Positions 1-8,538 of a stretch of DNA of 64,000 bases are shown here, piece by piece. The notes beneath the pieces are model-generated. The model did no database searches, was not told the origin of the DNA, and worked only from the letters and a program-made list of their open reading frames with translations. This DNA comes from JABSQH01 sp039177505 (GTDB taxonomy: Bacteria > Actinomycetota > Acidimicrobiia > Acidimicrobiales > Ilumatobacteraceae): assembly GCA_039177505.1 (NCBI GenBank), contig JBCDFR010000004.1, forward strand, positions 1 to 64,000, written 5' to 3'. Numbering within the stretch: position 1 is the first letter of the stretch; every line of letters begins with the position of its first letter. The position numbers and the translations under genes were made by a program.

Positions 1-135
1 GTAGTACGCGATCGCCGCGCCCAACCGAATGGTCCGGTGGCGACGCCAGTTGTCGTAGGTCGCCACGCCGAGCGCGATGACACCGCGCACCGGGCGAGGG
101 AGTCGCCGCCGCAACCGGGCGACCTGGTCGATCAT
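1..135 (-). CDS. YihY/BrkB-like membrane protein, N-terminus only
   Basis: This is the first 45 codons of a gene that runs off the left edge. The minus-strand ATG at 135 opens a frame that stays open to base 1. The translation has a basic amphipathic N-terminus followed by a stretch ending RTIRLGAAIAYY. This matches the start of the YihY/UPF0761 (formerly ribonuclease BN) family, where a D-x-x-x-R-L-x-A-A-L-A-Y-Y segment leads into the first membrane helix. The family is made of integral inner-membrane proteins of uncertain function. The gene diverges from the AAA ATPase starting near 405. Only the N-terminus is present, so the assignment is moderate. Confidence 0.55.
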   Translation of the reverse strand, partial: MIDQVARLRRRLPRPVRGVIALGVATYDNWRRHRTIRLGAAIAYY

Positions 136-404
136 CGCTGGCTGAGCATCTCCGTGGCAGGTCCGACGCGCCGCAACCTAGCGGCTGAGACGGTTCCGCC
201 CCTGCGTCTCCGTCGACGTGTACTCGAGACGCTCGTGCGGCGATCGACGAGATACCGCCGCCCCGAACAAGGCGAGTGCACTTCGAGTCGAGGCGGACGA
301 GATTGTTCAGCCTGTTGTGGGGCGCTCTGCGTGTGCCGAACTGGGACAGGTCGACCGTCGGAGGCTCGCCGCAATGTCGGGTCGGTCACCGGAATCGGGG
401 CGAG

Positions 405-1181
405 GTGATTAGGTTCGCCGAGGTGGCTGTTGGGTCGCCGAGGTTCTTGCGTTCTGTGTCGCTGAGCGCTCGCGCTCCCGACGACCGTTATCCATGCAAC
501 CTCGACGCGATCTCGGCGTTGCGGAGCAAGTCGATCGCGCTCGGTGGTGTGACGGTGCTGGTCGGACAGAACGGCAGCGGCAAGTCGACGTTGATCGAGG
601 CGATCGCCGTCGCCGCGGGACTGAACGCTGAGGGCGGGAGCAACAATCTGCGCTTCACGACGTTGTCGACGCACAGCGACCTCTCCAAGCACCTGACGTT
701 GCGTTGGCGCCGCCGACCACGATGGAGCTGGTTTCTGCGGGCCGAGACCTTCTATGGGATGGCCAGCCACATCGCTCAAGATGACGAAGTCGACGAGCGC
801 GGCAACCCACTGGGGGTCGCAGGGATGTTCCCCGACCTACACGCTCGCTCGCACGGCGAGTCCTTCCTGACGCTGATCGCAAGCCGCTTCAGCGGCGCCG
901 GCTTCTACGTGCTGGATGAGCCCGAGTCCGCGCTGTCGATCGAAGGACAGTTGGGGCTGTTGCGGTTCATCCACGACGCCGTGGCGGCAGGGTCACAGTT
1001 CGTCATCGCCACGCACTCGCCCGTGCTGATGCGAACACCGGGAGCGATGATCTACGAACTCGACTCTGACATCACCGCCCGCGACTACGACGACCTCACC
1101 GTCATCGATCTATGGCGGCGCTTTCTCACCGCACCAGAGCGAATCCTCGACACCCTCCTCGCTGAGGACCCCGACCAATAG
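405..1181 (+). CDS. AAA/ABC-type ATPase, DUF2813/OLD-like
   Basis: This is a soluble P-loop ATPase of about 258 residues. The translation shows a Walker A motif (GQNGSGKST, about 45 residues from the proposed start), an ABC-like signature (SHGES) and a Walker B (FYVLDEPESALS) followed by a histidine switch (IATHSP). This is the layout of stand-alone ABC/SMC-like ATPases of the YddE and recF-like groups, which often act on DNA or in stress responses. The longer open frame begins at 276, but its first 43 codons look non-coding. The GTG at 405, followed by IRFAEVAV, is the likelier start. It stands alone between a divergent YihY-like gene and a small unknown gene. The partner or substrate cannot be told from sequence. 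Confidence 0.8.
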   Translation: MIRFAEVAVGSPRFLRSVSLSARAPDDRYPCNLDAISALRSKSIALGGVTVLVGQNGSGKSTLIEAIAVAAGLNAEGGSNNLRFTTLSTHSDLSKHLTLRWRRRPRWSWFLRAETFYGMASHIAQDDEVDERGNPLGVAGMFPDLHARSHGESFLTLIASRFSGAGFYVLDEPESALSIEGQLGLLRFIHDAVAAGSQFVIATHSPVLMRTPGAMIYELDSDITARDYDDLTVIDLWRRFLTAPERILDTLLAEDPDQ

Positions 1182-1274
1182 GCAGCTCCACCAGAGAATC
1201 GCCACGACCGATCACCCGGCACCGATACCGGGGGACGATCCACATCGCCGGAATGCAGCATCTAAGGTTGGCAC

Positions 1275-1604
1275 ATGGCCTCACTGCTTCAAGACCTCGC
1301 CGCAGCGGAGCGTGCCAATCCTGGCTTCGCTGATGCGTTGCTTGCGGCCCAATCCAGCACCGAGCGCGCCGCCGTGTTCACCGACCACGGAGTGTCACAC
1401 CTCGCCGACCACCCCGACATCATGCGGGTGCGGGCACTGAGGGAGGCCAGGGGCGTGCCCCCAGCCGACCCGACGCTCGACGAACACGAGCTGCGCGAGC
1501 TCCTCGGCGAGCTGACGCTCGACGACATCGAACATCCTGCACTACGGACCATGTTCAGCAGCGCCAGCGCGTCGGCCGTGGCGAACCTCCGAGCCGACAT
1601 CTGA
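1275..1604 (+). CDS. Hypothetical 109-residue protein, weakly Nif11-like
   Basis: I do not recognise this protein with confidence. It is acidic and predicted helical, with no Cys, membrane segment or signal peptide. Its first 40 residues (LLQDLAAAERANPGFADALL, then a short turn and FTDHG) loosely resemble the helical Nif11 domain used as a leader in some RiPP precursors, but there is no GG-type site and no obvious core peptide. The C-terminus is Ser/Ala rich. The gene lies 93 bp downstream of the AAA ATPase on the same strand and could be cotranscribed with it. Codon usage is typical of real genes here and the ATG is well placed, so I take it as coding. Confidence 0.6.
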   Translation: MASLLQDLAAAERANPGFADALLAAQSSTERAAVFTDHGVSHLADHPDIMRVRALREARGVPPADPTLDEHELRELLGELTLDDIEHPALRTMFSSASASAVANLRADI

Positions 1605-2052
1605 GCTACTCCGCCCGCCGTCGGCGCGGGTTATTCTTCCGCTCGGGAATGCTCAGCAAGCACTCCGAGCTAGGTGAGTGCGACAGTGATTGTCGTGCAC
1701 AGGTCGGCGAGTCGGTCGCTCTCAGGGCACGGCTGGTAGTCGTCCGGTCATCTCCGGCCGCGAATATCGGGCACCCTGGCGAGCACAACGGTGCCCGTTC
1801 CCGGCCGGGTTCCAGGCTGTAACTGCGCTGAGCTTGGCTTCGTCGTGTATGTCGAATTGGCCTCGGAGGCGTCACGCAGAGAAGACTTTCTGTGGGCCAT
1901 CTGGCGTATACCGCGCCCACCACGCCCGCCCCCTGAGTCGACCAGCTACATCGTCCCGATCCGCCGCCGAGAAACTGTCGGCGCTCCAGGTTGGCCAGAT
2001 CGGTGGGTTTGTTGTCGTTGACGCCAACGCTCGGGCGACCCAGGCTGTCGGA
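1605..2052. other. About 450 bp without a recognisable gene
   Basis: No frame here gives a convincing protein. The upstream extension of the DJ-1 gene frame and the 76-codon frame at 1791-2021 have atypical composition and no family resemblance. The region holds a 7-bp inverted repeat (GGGCACC at 1769-1775, GGTGCCC at 1790-1796, 14-nt loop) with no T-tract. It could carry the promoter of the DJ-1 gene or the remains of a lost gene. Confidence 0.4.
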
Positions 2053-2700
2053 ATGACCACGATCGCCATCGGCCTGTACGACCGCTTCACCTCCCTCGAC
2101 GCGTTCGGGCCGTACCAGGTGTTGAGTTCGATTCCTGGTGCGACGACGGTGCTGTGCGCTGCAGAGGTGGGCACGGTGTCGGACGAGAACGGCCTGCTCC
2201 ATTTGCGTGTTGACCACTCGTTTGCTGACATCAGCGAGCCTGACGTGGTCGTCATCCCCGGCGGGTTTGCGACGCGACGGCTGGCCGAGGAACGTCACCC
2301 GATCGTGCAGTGGGTCGCCGATGTCCATCCACGAACGCAGTGGACGACGTCGGTATGTACTGGCGCCCTGGTCCTCGGCGCCGCCGGGCTGCTCGAGGGG
2401 GTGCGGGCGACAACGCACTGGATGGCCTACGACTCGCTCGCCGGATACGGGGCTCAGCCCACCGAGCAACGAGTCGTGCAGGAGGGCAAGATCATCACGG
2501 CGGCCGGCGTCTCGGCCGGAATCGACATGGCGTTGACCCTCACCGCCGAACTGGTCGGGCCAGACGTCGCCCAAGGCATCCAACTGGCGATCGAGTACGA
2601 CCCTCAGCCACCGTTCGACAGTGGCTCCCCGAGCAAGGCCGACCCGGCAGTGCTCGAGATGATCCGAGCGTTCTCCGAACAGGCCGACGCCTCGGCCTGA
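2053..2700 (+). CDS. DJ-1/PfpI family protein (isonitrile hydratase-like)
   Basis: This is a 215-residue single-domain DJ-1/PfpI protein. The nucleophile elbow SVCTGALVLG places the reactive cysteine near residue 102, and an early IAIGLYDRFTSLDAFGP segment is typical of the ThiJ/PfpI and isonitrile hydratase (InhA) branch. Members hydrate isocyanides, act as glyoxalases or deglycases, or form the N-terminal half of GlxA-type regulators. No AraC domain follows here, so this is a stand-alone enzyme form. The open frame extends upstream to 1690, but the ATG at 2053 (MTTIAIGLYD) is the natural family start. It converges with the persulfide dioxygenase gene. The exact substrate is unknown. Confidence 0.85.
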   Translation: MTTIAIGLYDRFTSLDAFGPYQVLSSIPGATTVLCAAEVGTVSDENGLLHLRVDHSFADISEPDVVVIPGGFATRRLAEERHPIVQWVADVHPRTQWTTSVCTGALVLGAAGLLEGVRATTHWMAYDSLAGYGAQPTEQRVVQEGKIITAAGVSAGIDMALTLTAELVGPDVAQGIQLAIEYDPQPPFDSGSPSKADPAVLEMIRAFSEQADASA

Positions 2701-2746
2701 CGACGGCCGTCCCTCGAACGCTGCGGGCTGGACGGTCGGCGTTCGG

Positions 2747-4132
2747 TCAGCGCACGACTGCGTCAGCGCGGGCGCGCCAGGCGCCAAAGCCGCCGAGTAC
2801 GTCGGAGACATCGTCGAAGCCGGCCTGACGCAGCACGCTGGCAGCGACCGACGAACGGTATCCACCAGCGCAGAAGACCACCGCGGGTTGCGTCGGATCG
2901 AGTTCATCGAGCCGACCTGGCAGCTGACCGACCGGAATCGCTAGCGCCCCCTCGATACTGCCGAGGGCAACCTCACCTGGATTGCGGACGTCGATCAGCT
3001 GCAATTCGTTGACGGTGCGCCGCCGCTCGGCGAGCTCCGACGCGGTCAGTCGCGACGCACGTTCGATGCGCTCGGGGTGAGTGGCCATCACGGAGAGCGG
3101 ATCGGACAATGCGCCGACGACCCGGTCGAATCCGATGCGTGCGAGGCGCGTGCGCGCCTCGCGTTCGAACCCGGGCTCGACGATCAGCACGATGTCGACG
3201 TCGGGTTCGATCACCGAACCGGCGAACTCGGCGTAGCGCCCATCGAGCCCGACATTGATCGAACCGGCGAGGTGACCTCTGGCGAAGTCGGCGGGGTCGC
3301 GACCGTCGAGCGCGATCGCACCGGTGGCCATGAACGAGTCGAGATCAGCCAGTGTCAGTGCATCGGGGGCGACCTCTTCGTCGTGGAGCTGCCGATCTTG
3401 ACGGTTGCGTGCCGCGTCGTACGCGAAGTAGGCCGGAGCCGGCGGTTGACCCTCGATCACCAAGTCGACGAACGAGGCCTTGTCAGGCGCGGCCAACGCG
3501 TAGTTGGTCGTGCGCTGGTCGCCGATCGTCGACCATGTGGCGGTCGACAGGTTCTTGCCACACGCCGATCCCGCTCCGTGCGCGGGATACACCCGAGTGC
3601 TGTCGGGCAGTGTGAGCAGCTTGTTGTGCAAGCTGTCGTAGAGCTGTTCTGCCAACTCGCCGCGAGTGAATCCGAACGAGGCCAACAGATCCGGACGGCC
3701 GACGTCGCCGATGAACAGCGCATCGCCAGTGAGCACACCATACGGCTCGGCGTCGCCGGCGTGCTCCCAAACAACGATCGAGATCGACTCGGGAGTGTGG
3801 CCTGGGGTGTGGCGGACCTCGAGCACGACCTCTCCGAGATCGATGCGCTCTCCATCGGCGAGCGGACGCGAGTCGAACTCCGTCGTGGCGACCGACGAGT
3901 ACCCGATGGCCGCTCCGGTCGCCGCCGCCAGCTCGAGATGACCCGACAAGAAGTCGGCGTGAAAGTGCGTTTCGATCACCAACTCGATCGTGAGTCCGGC
4001 GGCCTCGGCGTCGCACACGTACTCGTCGATGTCGCGGCGCGGATCGACGACGGCCGCTCGGCCCGTCGTGTCGTCACCGATCAGGTACGAGGCCTGCGAC
4101 AGGCAGTCGAGGTAGTACTGCGTGAAGATCAT
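2747..4132 (-). CDS. Persulfide dioxygenase-rhodanese fusion (ETHE1/CstB-like)
   Basis: This 461-residue protein combines an ETHE1-type metallo-beta-lactamase domain with two rhodanese domains. The metal motif THFHADFLSGH lies near residue 55, and HTPGHTPES and the late VYPAHGAGS supply further ligands. The first rhodanese domain (about 265-350) lacks a catalytic Cys. The last one (about 370-460) has the loop FCAGGYRSS with the active Cys. ETHE1/CstB proteins oxidise glutathione or low-molecular-weight persulfide to sulfite, and the rhodanese domain moves sulfane sulfur. The start at 4132 overlaps the stop of the upstream rhodanese gene (TGATG), so the two are translationally coupled. Upstream in-frame codons to 4276 lie within that gene. 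A cytosolic role in sulfide detoxification is inferred. Confidence 0.92.
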   Translation of the reverse strand: MIFTQYYLDCLSQASYLIGDDTTGRAAVVDPRRDIDEYVCDAEAAGLTIELVIETHFHADFLSGHLELAAATGAAIGYSSVATTEFDSRPLADGERIDLGEVVLEVRHTPGHTPESISIVVWEHAGDAEPYGVLTGDALFIGDVGRPDLLASFGFTRGELAEQLYDSLHNKLLTLPDSTRVYPAHGAGSACGKNLSTATWSTIGDQRTTNYALAAPDKASFVDLVIEGQPPAPAYFAYDAARNRQDRQLHDEEVAPDALTLADLDSFMATGAIALDGRDPADFARGHLAGSINVGLDGRYAEFAGSVIEPDVDIVLIVEPGFEREARTRLARIGFDRVVGALSDPLSVMATHPERIERASRLTASELAERRRTVNELQLIDVRNPGEVALGSIEGALAIPVGQLPGRLDELDPTQPAVVFCAGGYRSSVAASVLRQAGFDDVSDVLGGFGAWRARADAVVR

Positions 4133-4461
4133 CAGTCGCCCTCGGCGCGCGGGCTTGCTGGTGCGCCGAGCGTTCCGCTGTAGGCCAGGATGCCGCCCTC
4201 CAAGTTGGTCACCTGACCGAACCCAGCTGCATCGAGGAACTCCGCAGCCATGGCGCTGCGACCGCCGCTTCGGCACAACACGGCGACAGGCGTTCCCGGG
4301 TCGAGCTCGCCGACTCGGTCGTGCAACTCGCCGAGCGGGATGTGGAGCGCCCCCGGAATCGTGCCCTCGGCGACCTCGTCAGGTTCGCGAACATCGAGGA
4401 CGAGGCCGTTCGTGCCGAGCGCATCGGCGTACCGGTCGACGGGCGTGGTGTTGGCGGGCAT
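4132..4461 (-). CDS. Single-domain rhodanese
   Basis: This is a 109-residue rhodanese with the active-site loop VLCRSGGRS and the CH2A-like segment VLDVREPDE. It should transfer sulfane sulfur between persulfide carriers. It is the first gene of a two-gene operon with the persulfide dioxygenase and overlaps it by one base (TGATG). Two in-frame ATGs lie six bases apart (4467 and 4461). The second is chosen because AAAGGA ends six bases before it. A CsoR/CstR-type palindrome sits inside the promoter just upstream, which suggests induction by sulfide or persulfide stress. Confidence 0.88.
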   Translation of the reverse strand: MPANTTPVDRYADALGTNGLVLDVREPDEVAEGTIPGALHIPLGELHDRVGELDPGTPVAVLCRSGGRSAMAAEFLDAAGFGQVTNLEGGILAYSGTLGAPASPRAEGD

Positions 4462-4491
4462 GTGCATTCCTTTCGATCTACGACCGTGCTG

Positions 4492-4519
4492 ATTGTACCC
4501 CCCGGGGTATATAGCGCAA
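4492..4519 (-). promoter_or_regulatory. Promoter with CsoR/CstR-type operator in the spacer
   Basis: Read on the minus strand there is a -35-like TTGCGC (4514-4519), a 16-bp spacer and a -10 TACAAT (4492-4497). The spacer and the edge of the -10 hold a G/C-tract palindrome, TACCCC-CC-GGGGTA (4496-4509). This is the operator form of the CsoR/RcnR/CstR repressor family. Because the downstream genes encode a rhodanese and a persulfide dioxygenase, a persulfide-sensing CstR-like repressor is the best guess. No csoR/cstR gene lies in the window. Confidence 0.7.
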
Positions 4520-4571
4520 GTCGCCAACCGATCTCTCAGGCGATTCGGTCGTCTCGCCTACGATGCCATGC

Positions 4572-5516
4572 ATGTCGATCATCCGTCGTTGGATCGCCCC
4601 CGCCATGTTGGCCAGCGTCGCGCTGAGCGGATGCCTCGAGTTCGAATCGACATTCGAGATCTCCGATGATGGGACGGTCGACGTCGGCATCGTGACTGCC
4701 ATCGACACCGCTCAGCTGGAACAGCTGAGCGCGCTGTTCGGCGAAGACACCTCCGGGCTCGATGGCCTCTCGGGCGATGAACTGCTCGGCGAGTTCAGCG
4801 ACGACGACCCGTGCGGGGAACTCACCACTGATCTGGTCGGATTCGAAGTCAGCACGCGCGAGATCAACGAGGACGGCCGCGTCGGCGTCGGTTGCACCGT
4901 CAACGCCGTGCCCATTGCCGAACTCACCGATCTCGGCGAGGACTCGGCGCTGTCCATCACCCAAGACGACGAGGGCACGACATTCGAACTCTCGCTCGGC
5001 GGCGTGAGCGAGGTGACCGGCGCCGGCACCGACGACCTCGGGGCCCTCGGTCTGTCGTTCGAAGAACTCATCGACTTCCGGATCGTGGTCTCGGCCCCGG
5101 GCACGCTCGGCGAGAACAACGCCACTTCGACCGACGGTGCCACCGCAACGTGGGTCGTGTCGCCGGACGCGGCGTTCATCGTCGATGACACAGCGACGAT
5201 GTCGGCCGTATGGGCTGGCACCGGAAGCGCAGGCAGCGACTCGTCGGCGGCGCTGATCATCATCATCATCATCCTCGCGGTGTTGGCAGTTGCCGCGATC
5301 GCGTTCCTGATCATCAAGCGAGCGTCGGGCGGCAGTACTCCAGACGAGCCAGAGACCACCGCTCCCGTCGCCACCGGCGGTCCGGCGGCAACGCCCCCGC
5401 TCCCACCACCATCGGATGCTCCGCCCACGGGCGGCTCTGGCGCGGCGCCGATGAGTCCGCCAAGCGCAGACCCCCCGCCCACCGGCGGAACGCCTCCACC
5501 ACCTCCGCCGAGTTGA
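4572..5516 (+). CDS. LppM-like lipoprotein with C-terminal TM and Pro-rich tail
   Basis: This is a 314-residue exported lipoprotein. A short basic N-terminus and hydrophobic stretch end in the lipobox LSGC, putting the acylated Cys near residue 21. The mature part begins LEFESTFEISDDGTVD, matching the LppM domain of actinobacterial envelope lipoproteins. Near residue 230 is a strongly hydrophobic helix with a run of Ile encoded by an ATC tract (about 5257-5272), then a basic stop and a Pro/Gly-rich tail of about 60 residues that is probably cytosolic or disordered. Having both a lipid anchor and a C-terminal TM is the usual LppM layout. ATG codons at 4563 and 4572 are both possible. It diverges from the persulfide operon. 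Confidence 0.8.
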   Translation: MSIIRRWIAPAMLASVALSGCLEFESTFEISDDGTVDVGIVTAIDTAQLEQLSALFGEDTSGLDGLSGDELLGEFSDDDPCGELTTDLVGFEVSTREINEDGRVGVGCTVNAVPIAELTDLGEDSALSITQDDEGTTFELSLGGVSEVTGAGTDDLGALGLSFEELIDFRIVVSAPGTLGENNATSTDGATATWVVSPDAAFIVDDTATMSAVWAGTGSAGSDSSAALIIIIIILAVLAVAAIAFLIIKRASGGSTPDEPETTAPVATGGPAATPPLPPPSDAPPTGGSGAAPMSPPSADPPPTGGTPPPPPPS

Positions 5517-5656
5517 ACGCATCGACGCTCCGTCGCACGACAACATCGAACAACGCAGGACCTGCGTCGCTAACGTGGTCATCGATCACCAGTGGCGCCG
5601 TCTGCGAACACCCATGCTTCACCGAGGCCCGCTGCGCAGCCGGCGCGTGACGTGCC

Positions 5657-6940
5657 GTGAGTAGCGTCGCTCCGCAGCTCGCGCTCGTCGTGGTGCTCGT
5701 TGCGATCAACGCATCCCTGTCTGGCGCCGAGCTGGCATTGGTGTCGCTGCGCGAGAGCCAGCTGCAGCGCCTCGAGGAACGCTCCACGTCGGGAGCGCTG
5801 CTGGCTCGCCTGGCGCGTCAACCCAACCAGTTCTTGGCGACGATCCAGATCGGAATCACCCTCGCCGGCTTCCTAGCGTCAGCTGCCGCTGCCGTGTCGC
5901 TCGCCGAGCCGCTGGAGCCGGCGTTTTCCTTTCTCGGAGGTGCCGCAGAGCCGGTTGCCGTGATCGTCGTGACGCTCGTGTTGTCGTACTTCACACTGGT
6001 CTTTGGCGAACTCGCTCCGAAACGCATCGCCTTGCAACGCTCCGAGGGATGGGGGTTGGCAATGGCCCGCCCGCTGACGTTCTTGACCACCGCCACCAAG
6101 CCGCTGGTGTGGCTGCTCTCGAAGTCGAGTGACGTGGTCGTGCGACTTGCTGGTGGTGATCCGGATCAACAACGTGCTGAGGTCACCGAGGACGAGCTAC
6201 GCGATCTGGTCACGATGCAAGAGACGTTCGCACCTGAACAACGCGAGATCTTTCACGGAGCGTTCGATATCGCCGAACGTTCCCTCGATGAGATCCTGGT
6301 GCCTCGAATCGCACTCGTGACCGTCGACGAATCATCGACCTGCGCCGTCGCGCAGGCGACGCTGATCGACACCGGTCACTCGCGCGCCCCGGTGACGCGC
6401 AACGGCAACATCGACGAGATGGTCGGCGTCGTGCATCTACGCACGCTCCTGGCCAACCCCGCGGCGCCTGTGTCCAGCGTAACTGCTGAGCTCCCCGTGT
6501 TTCCCGAAGCTGCGAGCGTGCTCACGACGATGCGAGAGATGCAGAAGATACGGGCGCAGATGGCGTTGGTCGTCAACGAACATGGCGGTGTCGAGGGCAT
6601 CGTCACCGTGGAGGACCTGATCGAAGAACTCGTCGGTGAGATCTACGACGAACACGATCAAGTCGACCAGATTCCGGTCGTCGAGGCCGACGGCACGCTC
6701 GTTGTGTCAGGACGTTTCCCGGTGCACGAAATGCCGGATCACGATGTGCCGCTCCCGACTGGCGAATACGCCACTGTGGCCGGGCTGGTGCTCGATCGGA
6801 TCGGGCGACTTCCCGAACCGGGAACGACCGTCGACGTCGAAGAGTGGGTCCTCGAAGTCCGGGCGGTCCGTCACCACACGATCCTCAGCGTGGCGATCAC
6901 CGCACGCGACAAACCTCCTCCTCCCGCCGAAGACGGCTGA
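5657..6940 (+). CDS. HlyC/CorC family protein (DUF21-CBS-CorC_HlyC)
   Basis: This 427-residue membrane protein has the full family layout. A DUF21/CNNM transmembrane domain (about 1-180, with AELALVSLRESQLQRL and VFGELAPKRIAL) is followed by two CBS repeats (about 200-330, ending GVEGIVTVEDLIEELVGEI) and a CorC_HlyC domain (about 345-420). Relatives are CNNM-type magnesium or cobalt efflux proteins, and the bacterial name hemolysin is historical. The CBS pair probably senses ATP-Mg. Translation starts at a GTG. It stands in a small cluster of envelope genes. Confidence 0.9.
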   Translation: MSSVAPQLALVVVLVAINASLSGAELALVSLRESQLQRLEERSTSGALLARLARQPNQFLATIQIGITLAGFLASAAAAVSLAEPLEPAFSFLGGAAEPVAVIVVTLVLSYFTLVFGELAPKRIALQRSEGWGLAMARPLTFLTTATKPLVWLLSKSSDVVVRLAGGDPDQQRAEVTEDELRDLVTMQETFAPEQREIFHGAFDIAERSLDEILVPRIALVTVDESSTCAVAQATLIDTGHSRAPVTRNGNIDEMVGVVHLRTLLANPAAPVSSVTAELPVFPEAASVLTTMREMQKIRAQMALVVNEHGGVEGIVTVEDLIEELVGEIYDEHDQVDQIPVVEADGTLVVSGRFPVHEMPDHDVPLPTGEYATVAGLVLDRIGRLPEPGTTVDVEEWVLEVRAVRHHTILSVAITARDKPPPPAEDG

Positions 6941-6980
6941 CCGCAGTCGCGAACGGATCCGACCGACGTATCGTCAGACA

Positions 6981-8513
6981 GTGCGCGACGTACGGAGCCA
7001 CGAGCGAATCGGCATACGCGCCGCCGCGCTCGGAATCACCGTTGGGGGCTGCGCCCTCTTGGCGATCATGATGCATCGCAACGGGCACACACAGGGCGAC
7101 GACTTCGCGCTGTACCTCCGGCAGGCGCAAGGCATTTTCGGATGGAACGTCGGTGAGGTCGTCAACGACAACCGCTTCGCCCTCGAGATGTCCGACGGCA
7201 ACTTCAGTCCGTTGGCCTACCCCTGGGGTTGGCCGATGGTGCTCGCTCCGTTCGTGTTCGTGTGGGACCTCGACTACGACCGACTGAAGCTGGTACAGGT
7301 CGCCGCCTTCTGCTTCTGGCTCGTGCTCATGCACGGCATCGTGCGGCGCCGCATCGGCTGGATCTACGCCATCGCCGTCATCGCTGTGCTTGGCACCGCA
7401 CCGATCCTGCTCCGCCACACCGACCAACTGCTCAGCGAATTCCCACACCTCGCCGCAGTGGCGTTGGTGATCTGGTGGTACGACTGGATGCGCCGCCGAT
7501 CGGATCTGCTCGACGCGTCCCTGCTCCACCTCTTCTTGCTCGGCGTGCTCGTGATGGTGGCCTACAACATGCGTCGCGAGGGCATCGTGTTGCTCGGCGT
7601 GATCGGCGTGATGCAAGTCGTCGACGCCGCACGCACCAGCGAGCGGTGGACCGACCTGCGCGGATCGCTCGGCGCGTTGTTCAGCCACTGGCGACAGGTG
7701 CTCACGCCATACGGAGCGTTCATCGGATCGGTCGTCGTCGTGCAGCTGCTGTTGCCGAATGATCTGTTTCCGGACAACGGCAACAGCGCCGGCTTCATCG
7801 ACGATCGAGCCCGCGAGTACCCAGCCAACCTGTCGGAACAGCTCGGCCTGGGCGAACGGCCGTGGGTCGGATTGATCGTCCTGACGCTGGCGCTCGCGGG
7901 CGCGGTCATCGGAGTCCGGAAGCGACCGACACTCGACCTGCCAGTACTCGTTCTTCCGTTGCTGACCGCGCTCACGATCGGGACGCACTTCCGCGAGGTC
8001 AAGCGGTACTGGTACCAGGTGACGCCGTGGGTCTTGTTCTTCGCGATGGTCGCGATTGCAGCCATTGCTGCGGCGGCTTTCAAGCGCCGGGGGTCACTCG
8101 CTGTGGCAACTGCACTGGTGCCGGCGGTACTACTCGTCGCCGTCCATGGACTGGAGCTGCGTGGCGACATCTCCGCCGTGCGCGACTTCAACAGTGCTGG
8201 TCGCGTGCAATGGGGCCCAGCGAGTCCAACCGTCGCCGCGATGTACGACGCCGTCGACGAGTACACCGACGACGACGACATCGTCGCCTTCTACCGGGCC
8301 CGCACGATGACGCTGGTCACCGATCGGCAGTCGTTCCAGAGCGGCCGCATCGACCACATCGCCGAGAACGCCGACTACTTCGCACAGCGCCGCAATACGA
8401 CGTACTGGCAGCCCGAATTCGATCCGGTGCTCGCCGAACAGCTCGGCTTCGAGGAAGTCTGGTCCGACACCACGTGGGTGCTGTGGCGCACGCCGCGCGC
8501 CGGTGGCGCATGA
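6981..8513 (+). CDS. GT-C type membrane glycosyltransferase
   Basis: This is a roughly 510-residue multi-pass membrane protein. After the first membrane helix it has the loop HTQGDDFALYLRQAQ, where the acidic pair followed by Tyr is typical of GT-C (GT39/GT83-like) enzymes using polyprenyl-phosphate sugars. Eight or more further hydrophobic segments follow, ending with a soluble C-terminal region (about 400-510). The frame is open upstream into the CorC gene, but the GTG at 6981 fits the end of that gene and gives a proper cytosolic start before the first helix. The GT2 gene 25 bp downstream could make the lipid-linked sugar donor. Acceptor and sugar are unknown. Confidence 0.7.
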   Translation: MRDVRSHERIGIRAAALGITVGGCALLAIMMHRNGHTQGDDFALYLRQAQGIFGWNVGEVVNDNRFALEMSDGNFSPLAYPWGWPMVLAPFVFVWDLDYDRLKLVQVAAFCFWLVLMHGIVRRRIGWIYAIAVIAVLGTAPILLRHTDQLLSEFPHLAAVALVIWWYDWMRRRSDLLDASLLHLFLLGVLVMVAYNMRREGIVLLGVIGVMQVVDAARTSERWTDLRGSLGALFSHWRQVLTPYGAFIGSVVVVQLLLPNDLFPDNGNSAGFIDDRAREYPANLSEQLGLGERPWVGLIVLTLALAGAVIGVRKRPTLDLPVLVLPLLTALTIGTHFREVKRYWYQVTPWVLFFAMVAIAAIAAAAFKRRGSLAVATALVPAVLLVAVHGLELRGDISAVRDFNSAGRVQWGPASPTVAAMYDAVDEYTDDDDIVAFYRARTMTLVTDRQSFQSGRIDHIAENADYFAQRRNTTYWQPEFDPVLAEQLGFEEVWSDTTWVLWRTPRAGGA

Positions 8514-8538
8514 TCCCTGCAGTGCTAGCTTGCCGCCG

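Noticed and set aside
1769..1796. Inverted repeat GGGCACC/GGTGCCC as a terminator
   Set aside because: It has a 14-nt loop and no T-tract, and lies far from either gene end.
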